The position numbers and the translations under genes are program-made. Source: Desulfobacula sp. (GTDB lineage Bacteria; Desulfobacterota; Desulfobacteria; Desulfobacterales; Desulfobacteraceae). Taken from it: a stretch of DNA of 37,280 bases. The stretch is from positions 1-37,280 of the forward strand of contig NZ_JAIOSW010000194.1 in assembly GCF_021107415.1 (NCBI RefSeq), given 5' to 3'. Of the stretch, positions 1-7,950 are shown in pieces. The first letter of the stretch is position 1. Every line of letters begins with the position of its first letter. Under the pieces are notes generated by a model. It was not told the DNA's origin. It worked only from the letters and a program-made list of their open reading frames with translations, and did no database searches.

Positions 1-1195
1 CAAAAATAGAATGGATGTTTTCCAAAAGGATTCCTGTCCCGGTATCTGAAACATTGATCAATATATATTTTCCAGGTTCAATGCCCTTTTTATTAATTTC
101 ATTCTCTTTTTCAATAAAACAATCCGTCATGGAAACCGTTAAAATTCCTCCGGATTTTTCCATGGCGTGGGAAGCATTGGTTAAAAGATTCATAAAAATT
201 TGATGAACACGGGTCGGGTTTGCAATTATTTTCGAATTGCTATTGATCTCTTGTTTGATATCTATAGTCGTTGGGATTGATGCTCTAATCAATTTCACAG
301 TCTCTTTAGCGATGAGGCTGATCTTTATCGAATAAACATTATCATCAGTCTTTCTTGCAATAGTAAGAATCTGGTGAATTAATTCTTTTGCGCGCATACC
401 CGCTTGATCAATCTCTTTTAAGTTATCTTCCAATTGACTGCCTTTTTCGACCTGGGTAAGGGCAATTTGAGAATATCCGAATATTGCGGTTAGAATATTG
501 TTAAAATCATGAGCAATTCCACCGGCTAAAGTTCCTAACGACTCAAGTCTTTGAGCTTGTTGAAGTCTTGTTTCCATCTCCTTTCTTTCTTTTTCCAAAC
601 TACTTCTTTTTTCAAGTTCCTGTTTTAAATCATTATATAATTTTGCATTATCAATGGCTATTTTAGTAATTGAAGTGAACTCTTCCAATACAGATACTAT
701 TTCCGGATTTATTCGAGCATTTTTGTCGCTATGGCTCAGACCGATCACTCCAAGAATCCGTGATCCTGAAATTAATGGAATTCCAATAATTGCAAAAACA
801 GTGTCAAATTTTTCCAAAGGAGATCTTTCCGGCCATGTCTGGTAATTCACGATTATCTTTGGTTCCTTTGTTTCAAAAACTTTTCCGGCAAAGTCTTCTC
901 CAATCGACAACTTAAAACCAATGTTTTCTTTATAAATCCCGCATCCAGCCTTGATTTCCAGAACATTTTCAGCAGGATCAAATAAATACAGAAAGCCATC
1001 TGCGATTTGGGTTAAATTGGAAACCCTTATCATTATCGCATTCAATAAATCTGAAAGATCAAGTCTACGCACCATCCCCAGTGAAATTGAGCGTAAGGCC
1101 TGTAAATATTCATTCTGAATTCTAATTTCTTTTTTAGACTGTTGGTTTTCTTCTTCTAATTCTTTAATCCGGTGTTGCAGTTTTTTATCATTCAT
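1..1195 (-). CDS. GAF-domain sensor histidine kinase (3' part missing at window edge)
   Basis: Reading the minus strand from an ATG at 1195 gives one open frame to the window edge (about 398 residues, C-terminus missing). Residues 1-25 are charged and helical. A GAF-like domain follows (about 30-185), then a short coiled coil and a HisKA domain whose phospho-acceptor is His229 in LAGGIAHDFNNIL. The ATPase N-box reads NLLTNASHAME and the G1 box SDTGTGI lies just before the cut. No membrane segment is present, so it should be a soluble kinase that senses a ligand or redox state through GAF. It starts 19 bp after the receiver-kinase gene and is probably the last visible gene of the signalling operon. 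Its ligand cannot be told, and its ribosome binding site is weak. Confidence 0.85.
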   Translation of the reverse strand, partial: MNDKKLQHRIKELEEENQQSKKEIRIQNEYLQALRSISLGMVRRLDLSDLLNAIMIRVSNLTQIADGFLYLFDPAENVLEIKAGCGIYKENIGFKLSIGEDFAGKVFETKEPKIIVNYQTWPERSPLEKFDTVFAIIGIPLISGSRILGVIGLSHSDKNARINPEIVSVLEEFTSITKIAIDNAKLYNDLKQELEKRSSLEKERKEMETRLQQAQRLESLGTLAGGIAHDFNNILTAIFGYSQIALTQVEKGSQLEDNLKEIDQAGMRAKELIHQILTIARKTDDNVYSIKISLIAKETVKLIRASIPTTIDIKQEINSNSKIIANPTRVHQIFMNLLTNASHAMEKSGGILTVSMTDCFIEKENEINKKGIEPGKYILINVSDTGTGILLENIHSIF

Positions 1196-1214
1196 AGGTT
1201 TAAACCCTTTTCTA

Positions 1215-2483
1215 TCATTTTCCCGGCAATATTATTGTAAAAATTGTTCCCTTGCCTGCAATACTTTTAACATCTATTTTTCCCTTATGTTCTTTAATGA
1301 TATTATAGGCGATATTCATTCCAAGGCCGGTTCCCTTGCCGATTTCCTTGGTGGTAAAAAACGGATCAAAAATTTTTGAAAGATGCTCTTTTTTAATACC
1401 GCACCCGGTGTCTGAAATAGAAATAACCACATATCTGCCTTCTTTTTTTGTCTGGATTTTTATTTCACCCTTTTCTTTGATGGCCTGGGCTGCATTGACC
1501 AGAATATTCATGAACACCTGATTGAGCTTTTGGGGATATCCCTCAACCATGGGAATATCTCCAAGATTTTTAGTTATCGTGGCTTTATATTTAATTTCAT
1601 TATTAACAACATTTAATGTGGATTCCAGACCCTTGTTGATATCAATGAGCATTTGTTCATCATTTCCCGGATGGGCAAAACTTTTCAGATCCCCGACAAT
1701 TTTCCCGACCCGATCGGTTCCTTCCCTGCAATCTTTCAGCAATTCAGGGATATCATTCTTGAGATACTCAATTTCAATTTGTTCTTCAAATTCTGATATG
1801 GTTTGAATCTGTTGTTTAATTTCTATAGACAGATTGTCCTGGTTTGCATCTTTTACTGTTTTTTCAAGTTTCTGAAAATGGTTGACCAATACACCAAGAT
1901 CCTCCATATAATCATTGAGTGCATCCAGATTGCTGCTGATAAACCCGATGGGATTATTGATCTCATGGGCGACTCCTGCTGCCAGCTGGCCGATTGAGGC
2001 CATTTTTTCAGCTTGCAGTATCTGGGACTGTGTCATCTTTAAATTCGCCAATGTTTCATCCAGCTTTTTGTTCTTGCCAATCAACTCTTCCTGGAGTTCA
2101 TGATGCTCACTCTCAAGCTTTACAATTCTTTCGCCGGTTTTAATTCGGGATCGCAATTCATCGGGTTTAAATGGTTTGATAATATAATCATCCGCCCCTG
2201 CTTCAAACACTTCCACAAGGTCGGTCATCTTGTCCTTTGCTGTTAATAACATGATATAAGAATATGTTTTTTTGTCTGAAGCTCTTATTCTCCGACAAAG
2301 CTCTATACCATCCATTTCCGGCATCATCCAGTCGGAAATAATCATATCCGGCTTATGTTCTAAGAATAACTGCAAGGCAAGCTTTCCATTTTCCGCCTCC
2401 AGAACATCATGACCGATTTTATTGACTGCTTTTTTTACCAAAAGCCTTGAGACATAATCATCTTCTGCAATAAGAACTTTCAT
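1215..2483 (-). CDS. Response regulator-histidine kinase (REC-HisKA-HATPase)
   Basis: The 422-residue protein begins with a receiver domain (1-120; acidic pocket EDD at 7-9, acceptor Asp51 in ISDWMMP, Lys103 in IIKPF). A coiled coil follows (about 115-160), then a HisKA domain with His173 in [11 protein letters not shown], and an ATPase domain with N-box [11 protein letters not shown]1 SDTGCGI and G2 GKGTGLGM. The receiver-first layout means it is probably phosphorylated by another kinase and then tunes its own kinase output. There is no transmembrane or periplasmic part. Its ATG overlaps the stop of the upstream hybrid kinase gene, which suggests translational coupling and a shared pathway. 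The target is unknown. Confidence 0.9.
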   Translation of the reverse strand: MKVLIAEDDYVSRLLVKKAVNKIGHDVLEAENGKLALQLFLEHKPDMIISDWMMPEMDGIELCRRIRASDKKTYSYIMLLTAKDKMTDLVEVFEAGADDYIIKPFKPDELRSRIKTGERIVKLESEHHELQEELIGKNKKLDETLANLKMTQSQILQAEKMASIGQLAAGVAHEINNPIGFISSNLDALNDYMEDLGVLVNHFQKLEKTVKDANQDNLSIEIKQQIQTISEFEEQIEIEYLKNDIPELLKDCREGTDRVGKIVGDLKSFAHPGNDEQMLIDINKGLESTLNVVNNEIKYKATITKNLGDIPMVEGYPQKLNQVFMNILVNAAQAIKEKGEIKIQTKKEGRYVVISISDTGCGIKKEHLSKIFDPFFTTKEIGKGTGLGMNIAYNIIKEHKGKIDVKSIAGKGTIFTIILPGK

Positions 2484-4444
2484 GCATCACTCCAATTAAT
2501 CGTGTTGATATGTTCTTTAAATCTTAAAAATTCATCTTCCAGCACTTTTATTTTTCCCTGCATGGATTCAAAATCACCGACATCTGCTATTTTCTCCAGT
2601 TCCAGGGCAACCCTGCTGATTCCATCTGCACCGATAGTTGATGCAGAGCCTCTTAACGAATGGGCTTGAAGAGTTAATGCCTTATATTCTTTTTTCATAA
2701 TAGATTCTTTTATACCATCAAGTTTAGCGGGCAGGCTTTTAATAAATTCATTTAAAAGCATTTCAAGAAAAGATTTATCGTCCATTGCCCTCTCAAGTGC
2801 TGCATCAAAATTAAAAATATTTTCTTTTGGGCGTTTTATCATCTTTCCATCAAAATCATCGTCTGTCTTTGCAGTCCATTTTTCTATCACTTTTAATAAA
2901 TTATCCAAAGTGACGGGTTTTAAAATAACATCATCTGCATCTGTTTTATCATCCCTCTTTGCAGGATGATCTGCCATCGTGATAAGGGTTGTTTTTTTAA
3001 ATCCGCTCTTCTTTTCAAGCTTACGTATCACTTCTATAGTTTTAAAGGATTGCGTCAGGACAATATTAAACCGGCCTGTTTCAAAAGCATCTGCCGCCTC
3101 AGTCATATTTTGAGCAATCTCAACCGCATACCCTGATTTATTCAATATATTATTAACCATTTTCCGATTGACCCTGTCGGAATCTATCAAAAGAATCCGA
3201 ACTTGTTGTTTCTTATTCTCTTTTAAAAAATGGCGGGTAATAATCTGTCTGGTTTCCTGACCCTGACTCATCCCCATCATGGATAGTGCTGTAGAAATAC
3301 AGTCAAAAAGCAGGGAGGGCCTCACTGGCTTTGGCAGATATCCCTGCACGCCGATTTTTTTCAGCCGAGCAATATCACCGCGTTTTCCCATGGATGACAG
3401 CATGATTAATATCAATTCTGTGAAATCGGAATTAGCCCGGATCTGTTTTGCAAATGTTTCACCATTTATCCCCGGCATTTGCATATCAATAAGGACAACA
3501 TCAAATTTTTGTCGGCTCTGGTCTGAAGATGTCAATTTTTCCAGGGCACGTTCTGCTTCTGCAGCTTCTTCAAACAGGCAGCCCCACGATTTTACAAGTT
3601 CCTTGATCACGAGACGGTTGGCTGCATCGTGATCGACTATCAATATTTTTTTACCCTTGATATTTTTAGGTATGCCGATGCGGGTCATTGAACGGATCAG
3701 CTGCTTTTCAAATTCCATGGTAACATTGAATATTGATCCCTTCCCGGGAGTACTCTGAACATCAATTTTTCCTTCCATTAAATAAACAAGCTGTCTTGAA
3801 ATGGTCAATCCTATCCCTGTTCCCCCATATTTTCGAGTGGTACTGCCATCTGCCTGTGAAAAAGATTCAAAAATGGTATGAAGTTTGGCAGGTTCAATAC
3901 CGATTCCCGTATCCCCCACCTCAAACCTGATGGTTGCATGGGTTGAACTTTCCTTGACACTGACAATACCCAGCACAATTTGTCCCTTTTCAGTAAACTT
4001 CACTGCATTTTCCAAAAGATGAGTCAGTATCTGGCGCAGTTTTTCAGGATCACCTTTCAGCAGCGACGGAACCAGGGTGTGGACAGACACGACAAAATTT
4101 AATCCTTTCTTTGCCACCTTGGCTGACATGCTTTTTTTAACGGCTTCTATTGTTGTTCTCAGATTAAAATCAATTGTGCTGCATTCAATCCCGCCGGATT
4201 CAATTCTTGAAAAATCAAGGATATCAGTTATCACAGCCATGAGCGCTGTTGCACTGTTCTGCAAGACCTCAACAAATTCCTTTTGTTCTTCATTTAACCG
4301 GGTATTTTGTAATAAATCTATCATTCCCAAAACTCCATTCATAGGGGTTCTGATTTCATGACTGATGTTAGAAAAAACCTGTTCTACTGCTTTTTGAATC
4401 TGTTCCCGGGTTTGTTCGGAAACAAAATCAACTCTATTATTCAT
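2480..4444 (-). CDS. Soluble hybrid histidine kinase (HisKA-HATPase-REC-REC-Hpt)
   Basis: I chose the ATG at 4444 (654 aa) because AAGGGA precedes it and it overlaps the upstream stop by 8 bp; an in-frame start at 4528 lies deep in the upstream gene. Domains: HisKA with His29 in [13 protein letters not shown]; ATPase about 130-245 (N146, GDTGIGI, GGTGIGL); receiver 1 about 265-385 with Asp320 ([10 protein letters not shown]) and Lys372; receiver 2 about 415-525; Hpt about 545-650 with His595 in [11 protein letters not shown]. Receiver 2 has lost its acceptor: the aspartate position reads VLTQS. There is no input domain or membrane helix, so an upstream partner or a soluble sensor must provide the signal. 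The Hpt domain could pass phosphate to the HTH-REC protein of the same operon (inference). Confidence 0.9.
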   Translation of the reverse strand: MNNRVDFVSEQTREQIQKAVEQVFSNISHEIRTPMNGVLGMIDLLQNTRLNEEQKEFVEVLQNSATALMAVITDILDFSRIESGGIECSTIDFNLRTTIEAVKKSMSAKVAKKGLNFVVSVHTLVPSLLKGDPEKLRQILTHLLENAVKFTEKGQIVLGIVSVKESSTHATIRFEVGDTGIGIEPAKLHTIFESFSQADGSTTRKYGGTGIGLTISRQLVYLMEGKIDVQSTPGKGSIFNVTMEFEKQLIRSMTRIGIPKNIKGKKILIVDHDAANRLVIKELVKSWGCLFEEAAEAERALEKLTSSDQSRQKFDVVLIDMQMPGINGETFAKQIRANSDFTELILIMLSSMGKRGDIARLKKIGVQGYLPKPVRPSLLFDCISTALSMMGMSQGQETRQIITRHFLKENKKQQVRILLIDSDRVNRKMVNNILNKSGYAVEIAQNMTEAADAFETGRFNIVLTQSFKTIEVIRKLEKKSGFKKTTLITMADHPAKRDDKTDADDVILKPVTLDNLLKVIEKWTAKTDDDFDGKMIKRPKENIFNFDAALERAMDDKSFLEMLLNEFIKSLPAKLDGIKESIMKKEYKALTLQAHSLRGSASTIGADGISRVALELEKIADVGDFESMQGKIKVLEDEFLRFKEHINTINWSDA

Positions 4445-5642
4445 TATAGTCCCTTTGAAGGTAATCCTGCCACAATGGTATGTGGTCCAGCAACCCGAGT
4501 CTTTCCATATACGCTTCATCAAGACCATTGAATTTTTGACTGCTCCCGGGCTGCTGCCGTTCCTGATGCTCTAACAATTCCGCCACATGTAAAAGTCCGC
4601 AAAGTTCAAAGCCCTGCCCGATGAATTTTCCAGGATTATGGTGAAACGCAATACCTTCTATAATATTTTCCGGTAATCCCCAGAGCCCTAAAAGATATGC
4701 GCCCACTTCAGCATGGGTAACATCGAAAATTTCTTTTTCTGCTTTAAAAACCGGTATGCCTTTTTGCTGAACCATTTTAATGACATCTTTATAGCTGTCC
4801 TGGAAGTGTTCTGCCAGGATCAGCTTTCCTAAATCGTGAAGCATTGAAGCTATCATGGCATTATCTGTTTTTTCCTTGTCCATGTTCTCCAGTTTGGCTA
4901 TTTTTTGAACTATCACTGCGGTCCTGACACAATGGTCATGGATTTTATCCACAGAAATGATAGACAATACACTTTTACTGAACTTGGAAAACACTTCGAT
5001 CCCCAAGACAAGGGTTTTCACCAGATCAATGCCCAATAGAATAACGGCTTCCTTTGCATTGGATATGTGTTTAGGCATTCCAAAAAATGATGAATTTACC
5101 AGTTGAAGCACTTTGGCCGTCATTCCTATATCTTCTGATATAATCTCACCCACACTTACAACAGAAGCATCAGAAGAGTTAAGTTCCTCCATGATCCGGG
5201 CATACAGGGAGGGGATACTTGGCATGGTCCCTATTCCGCCAAGCAGCTGCTGCAATGCTTTTTTATTTAAAAGATCCCGCAAGGAACAGGACCGGGTTAT
5301 GGTTGTAATAAGAAGTTGTTTTTCACAGGGTTTGGAAAGATATTGATGGGCTGATTTTACAGATTTCATGATCATTTCCCGGTCGAAATGACCTGAAAGG
5401 ACAATTCGCACCATCATGGGATATTTGTCCTGTACAATTTTTAATAACTGCGCCCCATCCATCCCGGGCATGCGCATATCTGTAACAATGACATCAAATG
5501 ATTGTTTCTCAAGTAATTTGAGTGCATTGTCCCCACCTTCTGCAAATACCATGTCCCAAAACTTTCTCAAGGGTCTTAAACTTCTTTGAAGTCCCTTTAA
5601 AATATTGGGTTCATCGTCAACAAATAAAATTCGTTTTTTCAT
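4437..5642 (-). CDS. Response regulator with HDOD output domain
   Basis: The 401-residue protein has an N-terminal receiver (about 1-120; DD at 9-10, Asp55 in VTDMRMPGMDG, Lys104 in LSKP) and a C-terminal HDOD domain (about 130-330). The HDOD part keeps an HD pair (MLHDLGKLIL) and later histidines (DVTHAEVG, AFHHNPG), so it may keep phosphohydrolase chemistry, although many HDOD proteins act only as scaffolds in signalling. The combination resembles RpfG-like regulators but lacks the HD-GYP GYP signature. It starts 48 bp after the HTH-REC gene and its end overlaps the hybrid kinase start, placing it inside the phosphorelay operon. Whether it degrades a cyclic nucleotide cannot be judged here. 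Confidence 0.9.
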   Translation of the reverse strand: MKKRILFVDDEPNILKGLQRSLRPLRKFWDMVFAEGGDNALKLLEKQSFDVIVTDMRMPGMDGAQLLKIVQDKYPMMVRIVLSGHFDREMIMKSVKSAHQYLSKPCEKQLLITTITRSCSLRDLLNKKALQQLLGGIGTMPSIPSLYARIMEELNSSDASVVSVGEIISEDIGMTAKVLQLVNSSFFGMPKHISNAKEAVILLGIDLVKTLVLGIEVFSKFSKSVLSIISVDKIHDHCVRTAVIVQKIAKLENMDKEKTDNAMIASMLHDLGKLILAEHFQDSYKDVIKMVQQKGIPVFKAEKEIFDVTHAEVGAYLLGLWGLPENIIEGIAFHHNPGKFIGQGFELCGLLHVAELLEHQERQQPGSSQKFNGLDEAYMERLGLLDHIPLWQDYLQRDYNE

Positions 5643-5690
5643 ATTCTATTTCTCTGGTTAATTTTATATTTGTATTGAAAGAACGCAGTG

Positions 5691-6254
5691 TTATTTTAAT
5701 AAATTGTCAATCGCTTTAATTATTTTTTTTCTATTTAACGGTTTTGGACAAAAAGCATCTGCTCCAAATTGATATATCCGATCTATATTCTCTTTTGTAT
5801 CATATCCTGATATGGCGATTATTTTTATACCCGCCGTATCATTATTGTCTTTAATCCTCTGACAGACAGCAAATCCATCCATTTCAGGCATAAACAAATC
5901 AAGAATAATAATATCCGGCTCAAATTGAACTGTCTTAATCCCAGCTTCAAAGCCGTCAGAGGCATAGGCAAGTTCAATATCCTCTCTGTCTAAAATCCTG
6001 CTGAAAAGTTTCCTGATGGCATCGTCATCATCTACAATAAGAATGCGCTTTTTATTTTTTCCCCGAAAACGGACATACATCTTTTTTTTATCCATAAAAC
6101 ACTGAAGGTCGCTCTTCATTATTCTATGATGCCCACCGGCAGTCGTCCCGGCCTGGAGCTGTCCGGACTTAATCCACCTCCAGATGGTGGCTCGTGTTAC
6201 ACCGCATATTTTCGAAGCATCGGCAACTGATATGATATTTTTAGAAGAGGCCAT
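5691..6254 (-). CDS. MerR/excisionase-type HTH fused to a receiver domain
   Basis: This 187-residue protein carries a helix-turn-helix of the MerR/excisionase family at residues 8-53 (SVADASKICGVTRATIWRWI, then a GGHHR wing) and a complete receiver at 68-187 (acidic pocket DDDD at 75-78, Asp119 in IILDLFMPEMDG, Lys161 in CPKP). The DNA-binding part is N-terminal, the reverse of ordinary OmpR or NarL regulators. It is first in the signalling operon, with a sigma-70-like promoter about 60 bp upstream, and is the only recognisable DNA-binding output among the five proteins, so it is the likely end point of the phosphorelay. Target genes are unknown. It might regulate its own promoter, since a short inverted repeat overlaps its start. 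Confidence 0.88.
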   Translation of the reverse strand: MASSKNIISVADASKICGVTRATIWRWIKSGQLQAGTTAGGHHRIMKSDLQCFMDKKKMYVRFRGKNKKRILIVDDDDAIRKLFSRILDREDIELAYASDGFEAGIKTVQFEPDIIILDLFMPEMDGFAVCQRIKDNNDTAGIKIIAISGYDTKENIDRIYQFGADAFCPKPLNRKKIIKAIDNLLK

Positions 6255-6312
6255 AACATAAAATCCCAGATTTATAGATGTCTATGTTACAAATTTACCA
6301 AATGATACGTTT

Positions 6313-6341
6313 AATACATACTAAATTTAAAAAAATGTCAA
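6313..6341 (-). promoter_or_regulatory. Candidate sigma-70 promoter of the signalling operon
   Basis: On the minus strand, TTGACA (6341-6336) is followed after 17 nt by TGTATT (6318-6313). The -35 is perfect and the -10 matches 4 of 6. It lies about 60 nt before the HTH-REC start and no other gene intervenes. A TAACATA (6254-6260) / TATGTTA (6283-6289) inverted repeat lies downstream and could be an operator, but 7-bp arms in AT-rich DNA are weak evidence. Confidence 0.5.
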
Positions 6342-6424
6342 TAAAAAAATTGATCCCAATGAATTTTAAGGTGGGAAAGGTAAATTTACTGAATCTGGTT
6401 CAATAATTAACTATTCAAGTTATT

Positions 6425-6877
6425 TTAGGATTGCTTCCCGGTCATATTATCGATCTGCACTTTTATCACGGCTGTTTTTTCCAGCGTCTCATCCGGATAT
6501 TCAAATATTCTGTCTGAATACTGTGACATAATAATATTTAATGCTGCTATCTTTTCGTCTAAATTCTCCAGCAGCTGTGCCCTGCCTGATCCGATCACGC
6601 TTTTATATTCAACTCCCCACTCACAGGCCAGTTTCGCCTTTTTAAACTTGATGAGCTGATCAACTTCAAAACAGACATTGGGATTTTTTTGAATCAAATC
6701 AATCTTTCGTCCTTGTTTTGCACTGTGAAAGAAAAGGTGTCCGTCCTGATACCCAAAATTCATGGGAACCATATAGGGTTTGTCACCATCCACCATTGCC
6801 AGACGGCAGACATTGCTCTCCTGTAAAATTTTTTCAATCTCTTTTATATCTGTAATTTCTTTTTCTTTTTTTCTCAT
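6425..6877 (-). CDS. NimA-like pyridoxamine 5'-phosphate oxidase family flavoprotein
   Basis: The 150-residue protein has the split-barrel FMN-binding fold typical of NimA-related proteins. It opens with a DIKEIEKILQESNVCRLAMV segment, then VPMNFGYQDGHLFFHSAKQGRKIDLI, spelled here in parts as VPMNFGY, FFHSA and GRKIDLI, and later VCFEVD and SVIGSGRAQLL. Family members bind FMN or haem, and some reduce nitroimidazoles; the physiological substrate of most is unknown. Its ATG overlaps the stop of the PHP gene as ATGA, so the two are translated together. It is cytoplasmic with no signal peptide. I would call it a flavin-nucleotide-binding protein and not claim drug resistance. Confidence 0.85.
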   Translation of the reverse strand: MRKKEKEITDIKEIEKILQESNVCRLAMVDGDKPYMVPMNFGYQDGHLFFHSAKQGRKIDLIQKNPNVCFEVDQLIKFKKAKLACEWGVEYKSVIGSGRAQLLENLDEKIAALNIIMSQYSDRIFEYPDETLEKTAVIKVQIDNMTGKQS

Positions 6878-7776
6878 GTTAATGTTTCCTTAAAAAGTTT
6901 AAATTCCGATTCGGATATGCCTCTTACTCCTGTTGGACGCTCTATTCCATCATGGCAGTCTGATCCGCCGGTTATTAAAAGATGATATTTTTCTGCCCAG
7001 GATTTCATCAAATCCTGATGTTCTTTTGTGTGACCCGGGTAATAGACTTCCAGTCCTTGAATGCCCGCTTCAAGAAATTCCGGCAAAATTCGCTGGACAA
7101 TTTCAAGAGGGGGCAAAACTTCCTTATAATGTCCTTTGCCCGGGAAAGATCCGGCTGCCGGATGGGCCAGGACTGCAAGGATATGATTTTTCCGGATAAA
7201 ATCAATTACCTCTTCCAACTTAATCCCTGAAGGCAGGTAAGCCGGGCTGTCATTCCCAATAATTAAATTAATGGTATTGGTATCGCTAATTCCAAAGTCC
7301 TGCTTCAATGCAATGGCAAAGTGACGTCTTGTGGCAGTATCGCTTAATGCAGAGATATCTTCAAATTTTAAATTTCTTTTTAATAAAGCCTTTTCCCTGC
7401 CCGGCCCGAAAATTTTATTGATCTCATTAACCCTTGCCTTTACCAGTTTCTCGCCCCTGCCATGTGCCAGAATATTTTTAAATCCTTTTACAAATTGATC
7501 GTCCAAAAGTCTGCTGGAAGAAAAATAGCACAATAGATGCAATGTCCCTGTGAAATAAGACCGCTTAAACCGGATGGAGACTTCAACACCCGGGATCACC
7601 TCGATATCGTATTTTTCACCTGCTGCCACTGCATTTTTCAACCCTTCCAGCGTATCATGGTCAGTAATGCCAATCGCCTTTATTCCAAGGGCTTTTGCCT
7701 GTTCAACCATCTGACCGGGCGTAAAATCGCCATCAGATGCCGTGGTGTGATTGTGTAAATCTGCAAATATATCCAT
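6874..7776 (-). CDS. PHP-domain metal-dependent phosphoesterase
   Basis: PHP family protein of about 300 residues. The metal-binding motifs are visible in order: DLHNHTTASDG near the N-terminus, GITDHDTLEG, IPGVEVS, LAHPAA in the middle and GGSDCHDG near the C-terminus. These fit the YciV/TrpH-like group, whose studied members cleave nucleotides such as 3',5'-bisphosphates or trim RNA 5' ends. The ATG at 7776 is preferred because AAGGAAA lies 5 nt upstream; the TTG at 7794 would put the Shine-Dalgarno inside the gene. It is divergent from the PEP carboxykinase gene and coupled to the NimA-like gene downstream. The substrate is not predictable from sequence. Confidence 0.88.
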   Translation of the reverse strand: MDIFADLHNHTTASDGDFTPGQMVEQAKALGIKAIGITDHDTLEGLKNAVAAGEKYDIEVIPGVEVSIRFKRSYFTGTLHLLCYFSSSRLLDDQFVKGFKNILAHGRGEKLVKARVNEINKIFGPGREKALLKRNLKFEDISALSDTATRRHFAIALKQDFGISDTNTINLIIGNDSPAYLPSGIKLEEVIDFIRKNHILAVLAHPAAGSFPGKGHYKEVLPPLEIVQRILPEFLEAGIQGLEVYYPGHTKEHQDLMKSWAEKYHLLITGGSDCHDGIERPTGVRGISESEFKLFKETLT

Positions 7777-7821
7777 ACGTTTCCTTAAATTCAACCGGCT
7801 GTATTCGTTTAACCATATGCC

Positions 7822-7849
7822 TGTTTTTATACTGGTTATCGTAAAAACA
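7822..7849. repeat. Inverted repeat between divergent PHP and pckG genes
   Basis: TGTTTTTA (7822-7829) and TAAAAACA (7842-7849) are perfect 8-bp arms with a 12-nt spacer. They lie in the 174-bp divergent intergenic region (7777-7950), so an operator is possible. The arms are AT-rich and no cognate regulator is adjacent, so this is weak. Confidence 0.3.
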
Positions 7850-7950
7850 CAATCTAAGTTTTATTAAAAAAATTAAGATAATATTTGATTTTTTTAAATT
7901 TAATGGTAAAAAAGAAAAATACTCTTTTTATAAACACTAACTTGGAGACG

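Noticed and set aside
4445..4528. Longer start for the hybrid kinase at 4528
   Set aside because: It would overlap the upstream HDOD gene by 92 bp; the ATG at 4444 has a Shine-Dalgarno and the usual short coupling overlap.
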